The notes under the pieces were generated by a model. That model made no database searches and was not told where the DNA came from. It worked only from the letters and a program-made list of their open reading frames with translations. Both the position numbers and the translations under genes were made by a program. This document shows, piece by piece, positions 49,999 to 61,436 of a DNA stretch of 64,000 bases. The stretch is from Fasciola hepatica (taxonomy: Eukaryota; Platyhelminthes; Trematoda; Plagiorchiida; Fasciolidae): positions 3,596,001 through 3,660,000 of the forward strand of contig CANUEZ040000140.1 in assembly GCA_948099385.1 (NCBI GenBank). Reading direction: 5' to 3'. The stretch's first letter is position 1. Every line of letters begins with the position of its first letter.

Positions 49999-52599
49999 AG
50001 TTTGACGCGTCAGTTGCTTGCGAAGATAATTTTTTTCTCTCTCAGTGATTCTTGAACCAATATAACACTGTCCTGAGTAGGTCGAAAACTGATGCACAAA
50101 ATCAGTCGAATAGGAAATTTTTTTACAGAATTGTGTAACCTAACAGCGAGATTCTAGGAATATTAGGAAGTACAAAATTGATAAACAAGGAAAGTCGAAA
50201 GCATTATTTGAGAAGGGATGTCTTATGACAACTGAATGGTCCCAGAAAAAGGACTAAAACGTTTGACACATGACTAATATTGTACAACCTAATTTCCACC
50301 ATCATAAAGAGGTTTATTCTATTAAAATTACCGAGCGAACCACTTTACTTAACTGTTTTTTATTTAGAATATGCAGGCATTTATCACGTACTTGACCCCG
50401 AATGCTCAGTAAAGATCAGTTTCAACTCAGGCCTGCAGAAATCGATATCAATAACCGGTTAGATGCAAGTCAATTGACGTGGCTTTCTCATTTATGCATC
50501 AGCGAATTGAAGATGTTTCTCTGCGAAAAATTGACTGAAACATTTGGACTCCATAATGAACTTGGATAATAGGTTCAAAAATGTTGCACAAAGAGTCCGC
50601 AATGCTGCTGTCCTACATTTGGACCTAATCACCCATCGCCTACCTAGGCTCCCATTCAAAGATCACACCTTTTTCAGCAGTTTGTGATAGCTGAGCTATC
50701 ATCTATGCTTGCGGGGTTGACTGATCAGTGTTCTATGGTCCACACTTGATGGTAAGATATGTCGCCTCGGGGATTCATGGACAAAGAATAACTGCTCAGC
50801 GGTTGAAGCTTGTCGGTAGTCAAACAACCCCCAGTGACGAGTAGTTTTGAGCGTTGCACGCCTGGAGTTGTTTTCGATGCAGCTGGAAACCACCAACCTG
50901 AGCTACCATCAACATCAATTTTAAAAGAAAAAAATTGAAAATCACATCTCTGTATAATAAACCTTCCATTGTATCTGCGGTCTTTTCCGCTATTTCAGAA
51001 TCGGACCGGCCTATCACGGCCAACTATGGAACAGTCGACACATCCCAAAATATATGCCTGATCTGTTGATGACTCAAGAAAATCCAGCAGAACTGTCTGC
51101 ATAAAGAAGGCCGATCGCGGGCATCGCTTGCCGTTTGCTCGAAATTGGTTACAATTCGAACCCATCAAGCGCGTTTTTTGAGTCTTGGTACATTATCCAG
51201 ACAAGCACCGATTAAGGGTACCGGAGGCATTATCGATCGCCTGCAACAGATGCATCCGGAGTCCGGGAATGCACGATCTTCACTCTTGACCAATCACTCT
51301 TAAAAAAACGCATACACACACATGGACAACTATACGGACAACTACAAATTCCATCACTTTCCATATTAGTCTATATACAAATCAGTGCCTGATGATAATC
51401 AAAACTGAAGGATTGTGAACACATACCTTAGATATCCCGCTCACGAGGTGACCGACCAAGCACCACCATAGGCCTATGAAAGTGGCATTGAGCCAATTAT
51501 ACAAACAGTGACCGAAATATCGCTGAGAATTCCGTAGATTACGTGAAATGGAATGAATATTTTATTATCGTACATTTTCGACCATACCTCAAGGTAGCTG
51601 GGATAAGGTTATCCGCGAACAGAGCTATCGAAATATGATCCTTTTTCAATAGCAGAAAACCAACAAATTTTCGCACTAGCGAGTAAGTAACAAACACGGA
51701 GTGGTCCTGTAGCAATAAACATCAGGCACACTGCATAGACCTTTGGTCAGATAAGGTAGATCGCAAGTTAAATTTATTTTATTCGGTGATTTTACCCAAT
51801 CCTACTCAATCATGTCCTGGTCGTTATACCATGCGTAGAAACACACGATTCCCAATTTATTTTTATGGTCCACCAAATACAAAATCAATCACAGATTTTA
51901 AACTGCTGCATAGTATATAAATCGTTATATAACATTTGCTGTCTCAAATAAAAAAGATGAGTTAAGAATCTACGTATTCAAACTTCAAAGCTTGTCATCA
52001 CATTTTACTGTCTTGAGTTCGGAGTATTTTTCTTTGAGGTGTCCGGAGTCAGTGATCGATTGTATGAGTGTCGATGTTTATTCAGCCAAAGACGGTAGGG
52101 TAGGCGAGTTTATTGTGATGTTTTCCCAAGAGTTCACTCAGATGATTAGCATCCGCTTTTACTTGGGAAGCCTGGGGCACATTATAGTTCAACTTAACTG
52201 CAAAACCGCATGGGAAAAAACATCATTATATTCCAGTTTATTGGGGATATGAATTTGGAGGATCAACTTACCGGCGTGCACCTACCTGTTCGATGTCTCT
52301 TAAGACAATTCTTTTTATTAGGATGACGTTTCATCGCATGTAGCATTTTGATATTCATGAGCAATGTACGATGCTCCTTAGGTGGTCGCAGCCGATTGCA
52401 AATCAAGCGATCAAAACTAATGCAAACCTTTGTGTCAAAAGGAACCAAGGGTCACAATAGATAAATGCACCAATAAGACGTCCATCAGAGTGAATATCCA
52501 TGGTGTGGTTTACTCGAATGAGAAAGTTAACGCAAAACAAGGGGAGGTAGGTAATCCGAACTTCGTTCACACGATTTCCAATCCAACCAACCTATAACC
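49998..52599. other. No recognisable feature
   Basis: AT-rich. All frames are 86 codons or fewer, without motifs. Confidence 0.45.
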
Positions 52600-53270
52600 A
52601 ATGACCTTGAGGATGGAAATGAGATACACCATAATGAGTCAGGCGTACCAACGAGCCGAGGGCCAGTACTGTGTTCTTCCTGATCACAATGGGCCTGTGA
52701 CAGAGGGACTACTCACATTATTTTTACTTTTACGCGACTATCTCCCGTTAGAAGGTACGCTGACTCCATGCATGTGGCGGATCATCGCTGATCATGCGCG
52801 GTGGTTGGAAGCGAGTTCGGCGCAGACTTCGACCAAGTTTTTTCTTCATTTCCGGTCACCATAGACCGGCAGTAAGCGAAGGTATTATTTGTCCTTCTCG
52901 ACAATGCTGATTCATGTTTTGAACTTGCTCCCAAGACAACAGGGCAGGGTTCGGGACGAAGTGCTTGTTTGGTTGGTTCGATTTCAGATCACCGTAGGAT
53001 ATGTCCAAGCCGCTTCAGTTGATGACATTCGAGTAACACCGACAGTTCATCCATTTTGAAGGGTCTTCTCCTAAGTCAGTCACGCAATTTTATTTTCAGA
53101 GATTTCCCGCAGGCACTGGTGGTGGGACGTTTACGACCTACCCGTGTCCCTGGCTCTCACTTGTCAGGTTTCGTGGCCGCTGGTGGTTGCAAGGCGAATA
53201 AAGGCACGGTAGACACGAACCTTGGCCCGAAAGCGGAGTTAACACACAACCGCCATTGAATTACACAACA
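52600..53270 (+). other. GC-richer island, unclassified repeat candidate
   Basis: Two plus-strand frames (52601-52864 and 53056-53259) with balanced base composition stand out from AT-rich flanks. Neither shows a known domain. It may be the untranslated part of a LINE or an unclassified interspersed repeat. Confidence 0.25.
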
Positions 53271-54794
53271 AGACTACGATCGGCTAAGTGATACAAGAAT
53301 TACCGAATGCATTCAGGGATCATTCCATCATCGATCCGTATTGGAACATCAAATTTATCACTTCAATTAAAGGGATAATGTGCATACAGTTTTGATGAAT
53401 AATTATTCAGAACTGCTTGTTGTTGGCGTGGTTAATCGGCGTTATATTTTAGCGCATTATCGATTCATTTTATGTGCGAGGCTTGTATTTCAGGTAACAA
53501 CAGATCTGACGAAAGTATGCTGCTTATTTTTCATGTTTCGGTATAGGTGTGAATAACCATATGGACTGTTGATCGGATTTACATCCGACACAAAACGGTC
53601 GACTTTCAACGTCATCATGCGTGCGGCTGTACACGGACATATAGACTTATTCAACCGGACAAACATACATACGTAAATACACACGCACAAGCACACCGGC
53701 ATTCAGACAAAATATTCTCATCAACCGTAACAAGTGACTGTTTTTCATTACTGGCGAAGATTTGCCTGTGGAGTATCCCCGAATTTCTGTCAAATTATTT
53801 CAGTCTCGGTTTTCATACTGACGAGCTGAGGAGCTATGCTGAAAGAGTATCTCTTCACATATGTACACGTTCACATTCGTAGGAAGTGAAAAAATAAATA
53901 TTGTGATTTCCCGGTCGTTATCGCCTAGAAAAGCCTCCTACACGGAGGACGGCGCTCATAATGAAGTCGACCGAAATTCAATCGATCGTGAATGTCTATC
54001 AGTAAGTGTGTTCGTAAAACGATAGCTAGAAAGAAATCAGCCTCAAAACTGCGTCTTCTTAGTTACATAAAAACAGTTAAACGCTGGTGTATGAATTTAG
54101 CAAACAAACTATTTATGACTTGAAAAATAAACAGAAAGTACATGGAGAAATCAGCTCCTAATCAGCTGGGTCCTACTCGTTCCGAAAAACAAGAAACTGT
54201 AAGTTTCTAATTGGAATTACACCAACAACTTCATGCTAATGTAATGGAATTGTAGTAAAAACAGCGTCCTTTCAGAAATTGAAGTGCGCGGAGCAGGAGA
54301 AGCACATATGGGTCACGCAAGTGTGACCAGGAGTATGTTTGGACAGTATGTCAACTGCGGTTGTGTGGCGTTATTTTCCTATGGAGTTTTAATCAGTCAA
54401 GTATTCTCCCGCCGCAAGTGCGTATTAATCAACCTGTTCGGTTAAATTGATGATGATCTATTCTGTTTATTGTCGGAAGATGGAACATCAAGATGACGAA
54501 ACAAATGTGGAGGACAGATGAAAACTGGAGAAAGAATTGTCGTTGTTGAACAAACCTTGTATATATGACTCACGAAATATGGTTGACTGTAGAAATGAAC
54601 GACAAGAATGTCGCTTTCTCGGGTCGAATACCAAAGTACGCAAAGAAAAAGAATTCCGATCATGAATTACACACCGAGTGTTGGTTTGTTTACCGAACCA
54701 TATCCTCCATTGGCTGGAGCGTTTACTGTTCACGACCAAGGAGGATGAAGCAGGTACCTAGAAGCCCCATAAGCTAGCTTGTTTTGCACCATTA
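53271..54794. other. No recognisable feature
   Basis: No coding motif, RNA gene or transposon end was read. Confidence 0.45.
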
Positions 54795-54925
54795 TTCACT
54801 GAGACACCACCATAAAGCGATTTCATTTAATTTGGTACGACTCTTCCGCAGTCCCTGTACATTGAGTCCCAACTGCGAGTCGAATCCGGTCACTTTAACC
54901 AATTGGCCACGGACCCCTTGTGGAA
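54795..54925 (-). repeat. tRNA-derived SINE
   Basis: On the minus strand the head reads GGGTCCGTGGCCAATTGGTT (A-box region) and CCGGATTCGACTCGCAG (B box), followed by an 80-base tail. The D-loop-like GGCCAATTGGTTAA is typical of a tRNA ancestor. The tail differs from the other SINEs here. Confidence 0.55.
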
Positions 54926-55682
54926 ATATTGTGCTACTATCATTCAACAAAAGGAAGTTAACCAAAAATGAAAAAAACACTACTGCCGTGGTTATGCGCG
55001 ATTGTTCGATGGGACAGAAGCAGATCAACCAAGGATCTTCGAAGGTGAGTCGAGCGTGGTAACACTCAATAGTCGTTATAATCCCCGGAAGTGTATTTAC
55101 ATACCACTCTTGCTTGTTTAGATCCTGTGCAATACGCGACGGATAGTGACCGAACATCATGAACTGAAAATCAGACAGCCATCACCACTGGCCAAATTCC
55201 ATCAGAAAAGCAACCCTTCCCTCATGAATTTCACAGCTGTGAGTGAAACAGATTAATTTCCTAGTTACGCTTAAAGCTTGCTATTCCCTTTTGGAGACTG
55301 CGATTGAAATGGAACAACCAACTGGGAGATCAACCCAGTACCATGACAGAAATAAGGCGGTCGTCATCGCTAACAAAAGCGCTCGAGTAACTTGGCCTGA
55401 ATCATCACTTTCGGTCGGCGTTATTTGTGGGAGCCCCAATTGTGGCCTTCGAACTGACGGTCTGAGCACTAAGGTATGGAGAGTTGATTCCATCGAATAA
55501 CTTGGTCAAAATACACCTGCAGATCTTAACACCTATGATTTCGATGACTGAGCTGTTTTCGTCTCCTTGCCTCCTGCTCTGCTACAGTATCTGTCGATCA
55601 GCTCTTCGGGTGTACTTCTTAGCTCCATGCACCACATTCTGTACTGTAAAACGCACAGCAGTGGCTAGTGACGCCTAACCAA
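54926..55682. other. No recognisable feature
   Basis: Contains frames of 85 codons (+) and 70 codons (-) overlapping each other. No homology recognised. Confidence 0.4.
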
Positions 55683-56015
55683 TGAAGCACGATGATTTGT
55701 CTCACCGTCAACAGGAACCACACGTACTGCACTCCTACGTTCCCCTAACGAAAGTTTTATCTCGGTAACACGTTTATCAAAGTCTACTTGGAGAGATGCT
55801 CCCGTCAAGGGTACAGTGTTTTGTCATTCAGAACCAGATGTTGCCCATGAACTGTTTTTTTCATTGAGAACGGATCTAATCTAGCCTCTGCCCACTGACC
55901 TCTCAGCGACGTTCGTACCGCAGATTTAAGGAGGCCATTTTGCAGACACGAATCTTGGAGGCGCGTGAGCCATAACACCGTGCTATGGTGCGGTATCATC
56001 AAGGTGAGCATGAGT
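55683..56015 (-). mobile_element. RTE LINE 5'-end fragment
   Basis: The minus strand aligns with 15125-15460 of the RTE copy: shared blocks include CAAAATGGCCTCCTTAA against CAGAATGGCTTCCTCAA, GGTCAGTGGGCAGAGGC against GGTCAATGGGCAGAAGC, and an ACGTAGGAGTG...GTTGACGGT block. Only the 5' portion is present. LINE insertions are usually 5'-truncated, so this is more likely a deletion remnant. Confidence 0.7.
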
Positions 56016-56504
56016 GTGCAATGTTTTTGGTTCATTCTGTATTCCGTACTCAACTTTCTTTAGTTCAGCAATGAATCACAGAACTAGACCTACTGACGTC
56101 AGATTCCATTGAGGTTTCGAAAATCCGCCGCTGAAAGAGTAACCGGTGTGGAAAACAACTTATTCTGTCAATTCCGAAGATGTGAGATATCGATAGTGAA
56201 TTTGGCAACCCAGTGAACGAAACGGGAGTCTCTTACACCGAGACATCTATATAACATCAACTTTGGTCATTTGATAGCAGGAGTGAATATGGACAGATTG
56301 AGACACCGTGCTGCACCCAGATCGAAGAAATCTCTTCGTGCCTCAGAGGTATTCGTGTTTGAGGAAGTGCAGAATATAACAAGGAACACGACTAAAAACG
56401 GAGACCATTTTTCAGCACCCACCAAACTTCCGAAACCTTCGAGTGCTATTATTGGTGCTTATCGCGTAAGGCGAGATAGACCTTGAGTAGCATAATATTT
56501 TATC
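56016..56504. other. No recognisable feature
   Basis: A 71-codon plus-strand frame (56271-56486) overlaps nothing known. Confidence 0.4.
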
Positions 56505-57337
56505 AGTAGGGAATCCTGTTGATTGTGCATTGCTTTGTCGTCTCCAATATACGGCTAGCTTCTTTTTTATGCTTTCTACTTCGGATATAAATTTCACGCA
56601 CGATTCTAGCACAAATTTTCGCAAAAGCTGCCAAAACTGAATTGAATTCCTCATCGAGACTATTCCACACTTAGCTATCCCCTCTTCGTCCTCGTCACTT
56701 TCTAAGACTAACGGCTCTGCATCTTCCATACACTTGGTGTTTTCGTCTGACAGACAAATCATAAATGGCTACATGGGTCACTTTTCACAACCAAGCTGCG
56801 TGTTGAAGCAGCTCTAAAATAAGAACTAGTCTCATCAAAGTTAAAATTATTCACCCATTCCTAATCTATGTACAATGTAGAAACGCATTCCGACCAATTT
56901 GATAGTTATTCACCTGAAGCCTCATCGCTCAATATTATTTAAGGTAATACCGTGACGTTGTTTGAATTTGGACGAGCCGTTGCCTTCACGAAAACCACTA
57001 TGCCTATTACTACGAGCCACCTGGTTTACTCTCTCTTTTAGCAGCATTTCTATTATCGGCAGATGATTCCGACGAGTAGTGAGAAATCATTCGTACACGA
57101 CAGTCGGTATCATTGCAGAAACCAAGACGTAAACGCAAGATTCCCGCGCTGACTTGACGTTCATTAGTCCCAACTAGTTTTGGAGCTGGTCCCATTTCTC
57201 ATAATCGTATGCACTTGCATTCTCTCTGCAACGAATCGGGATGCGATCCTCGTCCCGGAAACTCCACTACTGTACAGACTAATAACCTTTACTTTATCAC
57301 CACAGCTCAAGAATGTCTTCTTCATTGACCGTTTCAT
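56505..57337 (-). pseudogene. Tigger/CENP-B-like transposase pseudogene
   Basis: Read on the minus strand with frameshifts. The N-terminal helix-turn-helix at 57337-57185 (CGDKVKVISLYSSGVSG, TRIASRF, MQVHTIMRN) matches the CENP-B/pogo DNA-binding domain. A second DNA-binding segment at about 57130-56950 reads WFLTTRRNHLPI and GSSKFKQRHGI. Then NFNFDETSSYFRAAS (about 56865-56820) looks like the start of the DDE core with its first Asp. A downstream acidic segment (EPLVLESDEDEEG, about 56720-56680) is followed by a basic tail. Core motifs 2 and 3 are missing, so an internal deletion is likely. The 116-codon frame 56762-56412 overlaps the C-terminal portion. Confidence 0.65.
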
Positions 57338-58149
57338 CACGATTTATGGACGCTTGTGAGTTCTACTGCCATGGTGTCAGATCTCCAATAATTACATAAT
57401 ATTATACCGAGGTTGAGATCAGACGCTAAAAGTCCATTTGCTGCAGCCACCAACGCGGGTTTCAATGGCTGATTCAAACAACAGAGGGAGCACAGCAACA
57501 AAGACGAGGAATTTCTGAGTATTTAACGGCACCTTTTTGATATGAGTAGTATGGCATTGTATCTGGATGACAGGACAAAATCCATACTTGGGACCGTGTG
57601 TCCTCGTTCTGAAGGTTAGCTGTGTTAACCGACGAATTAACTTTCGAAGAATCACCGTGTGATTCTAAAAATGGACTCCCCGTCCATGCATGCTCCATTC
57701 GATTCAAGTGAGATTACAGCTGTGATTAAACGGCACCATTTACCAAATGATTTCAATGAACTTCCCTGAATGGCTTACGATGTTCACAAATACATACCCA
57801 AGTGCAACATTTGACACTTGTCACGACAGAAAGGCTTTCGACCTTTCTTAAGCAAAGAATAAAGTAGCATTTTCTATCGGTGTTTAGGTATGCGATCCGT
57901 TAGCCATGTTCGTTCTTGAGGGGTTTCAATGGAAAAATCAATCGGGGCCAAAACGATGCGTCTGCTTGAGGGCAGTGACCGTCCTAGGAGAGAGCACTGT
58001 ATCTCCAAAGCCTCGACTGATGTTCCCGCTGAGACAGAAACCAGAACCGGCGCATGGAATGCATCAATGGCTGTTTGAAATGAGCTGAGGCAGTTCCAGT
58101 GTCCGTTTAAACCACCATTACCGTGCAATGGGTATAGATGCTCTGGTTG
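57338..58149. other. No recognisable feature
   Basis: Minus-strand frames at 57707-57474 and 58128-57874 are open but show no motif. The first lies immediately upstream of the transposase relic and might be its untranslated leader. Confidence 0.35.
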
Positions 58150-58500
58150 CTACCTCTTACGAAAAACCTGTCAGAAGCTGAAAAATGAACAGCGGAAATA
58201 GAATTAAAAAACCGGTAGTACCAACAGGACGACGGGACTGTGAACCAAAAAGTGCCATAGGTTGCAACTTAAACGACGGCTCTGACCATTGACTAGATGG
58301 ACCTCGCGGTGCAAACGCATGAGGCGTCACACACTGTAGGTGGCCAAGTTCACTGGTTACATTGTTTTTCCATTCCATAGTTCGACAATAGCTGCACGTC
58401 TCGCAATCATCAACCGCATCAGCTAACACTGGACAAGAAGGAAGTCTATCTGATGGCATGTGCAACACATATCCGAACCACCATGGCGTAATGAACTTTG
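58150..58500 (-). pseudogene. Divergent RTE LINE C-terminal fragment
   Basis: A minus-strand frame of 139 codons (58576-58157) reads WWFGYVLHMPSDRLPSCPVL, then TMEWKNNVTSELGH, then APRGPSSQW. This is a degenerate version of the RTE tail 'WLGHVLRMP.dRLPRR...TW...', '..GWGPRDP..W'. It differs clearly from the copies at 18.4 and 62.3 kb, suggesting another subfamily. Its 5' neighbour on the same strand is unrecognised. Confidence 0.6.
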
Positions 58501-61017
58501 ATGCACAGTCACACAGAACAGCTATATCTTCAGATTTTAACCGCATGAATACACTCAAAGATCGATTATACGACAACTTATTTTTGCTAGTGAAATTTCC
58601 GAAACTCCTGGTTTTACTTTCCAGTGGACCTGACGGAGTACCCTGTATAGGTTAAAAATGACGGGAAAAAATTCACGTATGTCACGCGCCTTCATCTATA
58701 TATGGTAGGCACAAATCCACTAAGATAAGTGATTGAAGAAGGGAGTCATTTTGATAAACATAAACAGGATTATAAAAGACCAAGCAATAGTGTATCGCAT
58801 GTATTTCCGGTGCTCTAAAGTTCTTGTGAGGCGTGAAGGCTGTGTTTTAGCGTGTGTACGTATGGTTAGAAGGCAGATGGAAAAAGGTTCACAACGGATC
58901 TTTTGGATGAGTGTGAAAGTAACCGAAACCCTCGACCCCACCAATTACTTTAGTAGGAACTGGAAAACAGTGCATATACCGATGGCGCGCACGCTGGCGT
59001 ATGAATATATGTATACGGCACTGACAATGATGGACGTATGGGGAGATATCGGGGGCGAGTCATGTAGTATGCCAATCAACGTCACCATCAACGATACCAA
59101 CATGACACAATTTAAATGGATGACGTGGAGACCAGGCGGAAACTATCCAGTTCAATGCGAGCAGGTTCCAGGGACTACGGATGTAGGAAGATGTTAATGC
59201 AAACGAATCTCAGAAATTCAAGCATCTTCAATAAGAAACGAGATTCATTTTAGAAAAAAGAAGTGAGTTGAACCACGCAAATATCGCGTGAAAACCAATC
59301 GAAGTATGATTCACGTCCTGTCAACTGTTCCCCGTCTCACTCTGACAACCTGGCTGTGTCCAGCATATGCTGATTCATCATTTCCACCTAGATTTGCCGG
59401 GGGGCATTTGAAGGAGCAGCAGTGGTGAACCGTGTAGATGGAAACAAACCAATGAAATTGGACTAACCATGGGAGAGAAACGCAAGAGCACACGTGCAGC
59501 ACCTAGATACCTCGAGAAAGGGACGAGGATAATCGATGAAGTTGAGTAGGCCAAAAATCTAAAAGTTTGGGCAGAAAAAAATTCCGTTGACAAATAATAA
59601 ATGAGCGATCAATCTTCTAATGGGAGAGAGCATACAAGTTGAAACGAATATATGAAAAATACAAACGGGAACAGGATGCACAGATTAAGTGAATGGGGGG
59701 AAAAGAATGTAAAACAGATTGACTGGCGAGCGATGGAAATGTCATATCGTCCAAAAGCAACAAGATGAAAGAGAAGGAACAAAAAGACAGGAGAAAGAAG
59801 CTCATGAAGCACATTTTTATACGACAGTTTTGGTGAGGACGAAAATGTGGTGAACAAAATCACTTCACATTTGAAAGAAGCTGGAGTACGAGTGTGTCTG
59901 TGCGCGTCGGATAGGTCAAGTTAAAGCGGTCATGAAAATATGTTCGGTCATTTTTTTCACCGAGCCCATAGGCCAACAGGTAAAACCATCAAACGTAGAT
60001 ATCGCAAAACGGAATCAGACACAGTGGTATCAAAACCAAACCACGCGAATATGAAGAGAAAGAAAGAGTTGACAAGTTATAAAAATATTTATAACAGGAT
60101 AACTATGGACTACACTTTGTTACGTTGTGATCAATAACAACAGTCGAGCACACGTGTCAGCAGAGGACACAACTGCTGTAACTATGGATAATTCGAACAG
60201 CTATACAAGCTTGCAGTTTTTGTACCTCTCTCTCACAAATACCACGCTCACATCAACAGCAAACCCTGCAGCTGAAATAAAACAGATACGGGACTGGATG
60301 AAAAAAAACTGGACTCCTAACATATGTAATGCAGAGTGCATAACACTGGAGGATGATGGATAGGGAGAGATGAGGGAAGGAGTGTACAGTGACATGAGTC
60401 GAGGGGACAGGGTCAAATATAAATCGACTGAAAGGCCCGATGTGCCGGTGGGTAATAATGGTGGCGGTGGTGGTGTTAACGATGATAATGATGACGGTGC
60501 AGGAGACAATAACAACCAAGCAATACAGATGACACAGAAAGTGTGGAGAAAAAAAGCAAATGTTTGCTTGTGAGTGAGGGGGGGGGGCGAAGGAAGCTCC
60601 GCTTGGGGAGGACGAGATCAACAGCTCAGAAACCAGATAAATCGTGTTAGAGAAAATGTTCATCTAGGCTGGTGGTGCATGGCCAAGCGAGAGAACTCTC
60701 ACATGAATACGACTGCTCTCGATTACACTGCCAGAAACAATAAATTGGTGCGAAGGGACATAAGCTTAGATACACACATGTGTAGAACAAAAACAGTACG
60801 ACGGCGGGATGATAGGATGGACAATTGAACAAATCTACGGATTGTCGGCAGCTTCTTACAAGGCAACACCACTGAAGAGGTTCACGAGGGAATAGTGTTG
60901 TCAAATTGATACCAGATACCCGGGAGCCCCTACTGGTGAGGCTACAATAAGTTACGTGTCTTTACGGCCGAAAGTGGTAAACTCGCTCGCCAGTGTGGGT
61001 AATGAACGAAAGACCGT
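58501..61017 (-). other. Probable 3' flank/untranslated region of the GSK3 gene
   Basis: Downstream of the GSK3 stop codon. From about 59550 to 61000 the minus (sense) strand is pyrimidine-rich in long patches, with a poly-C run at 60582-60590, a composition unlike the rest of the window. No canonical polyadenylation hexamer was found close to the stop, so the transcript end is unknown. A 154-codon plus-strand frame (58733-59197) and several shorter ones are unassigned. Confidence 0.35.
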
Positions 61018-61436
61018 TTATGCATTGTCGGATTGAACGTTCTGTTCGTCCACGGGGACTTTCGGCGCATCGTGATTGACACTGACATCACCAACGTGTG
61101 TACCGTGAGTACTATTCTTGTTGGTAGCACTGCTGTTATTATTGTCACGGGTATTTTCACTTGTCGAAGGATTAGAGCCGGTGACTGCTGTTTCTGCTCC
61201 GTCCCCGACGGGTTTCTGATCTTCCGAGATTGAGCTTACCTCATCTCCAGCCAAATCGGAAGCTTGAGGCAGTTTAGAATCCGCGGTAGGCGATGATGCT
61301 GACGGCTCAATCATATTCTTTTCAGCAGCTTCGTTTGTGGTGCTGGAGTCTGTTGCTGCTCCTGCTGTTCCACCGGGAGGCAGATTTGATCGGTCCACAC
61401 GAGTCAGTTTGCTGAGATCATCCGACATGGATAATT
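61018..61436 (-). CDS. GSK3: Glycogen synthase kinase 3, terminal coding exon
   Basis: Encodes the C-terminal tail after the kinase domain. The acceptor TTTGTAG ends at 61437. The last base of the previous exon (G) plus AA here gives Glu, then Leu-Ser, so the junction reads FNFTPY-ELS, as expected for GSK3, where the domain ends in an FNFT..EL motif. This in-frame join is the main reason for the exon call. The exon adds 138 residues after that Glu and stops at TAA near 61018. The tail is low-complexity, rich in Ser, Asn, Asp, Thr and Glu (TDSSTTNEAAEK, NNNSSATNKNS), with no domain. GSK3 tails are generally short and variable, so this one is long. Alternative splicing cannot be judged. Confidence 0.85.

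Noticed and set aside
60127..60828. Plus-strand Asn/Asp/Gly-rich frames as genes
   Set aside because: They run antisense to the GSK3 downstream region and reflect its purine-rich plus strand. No motif.
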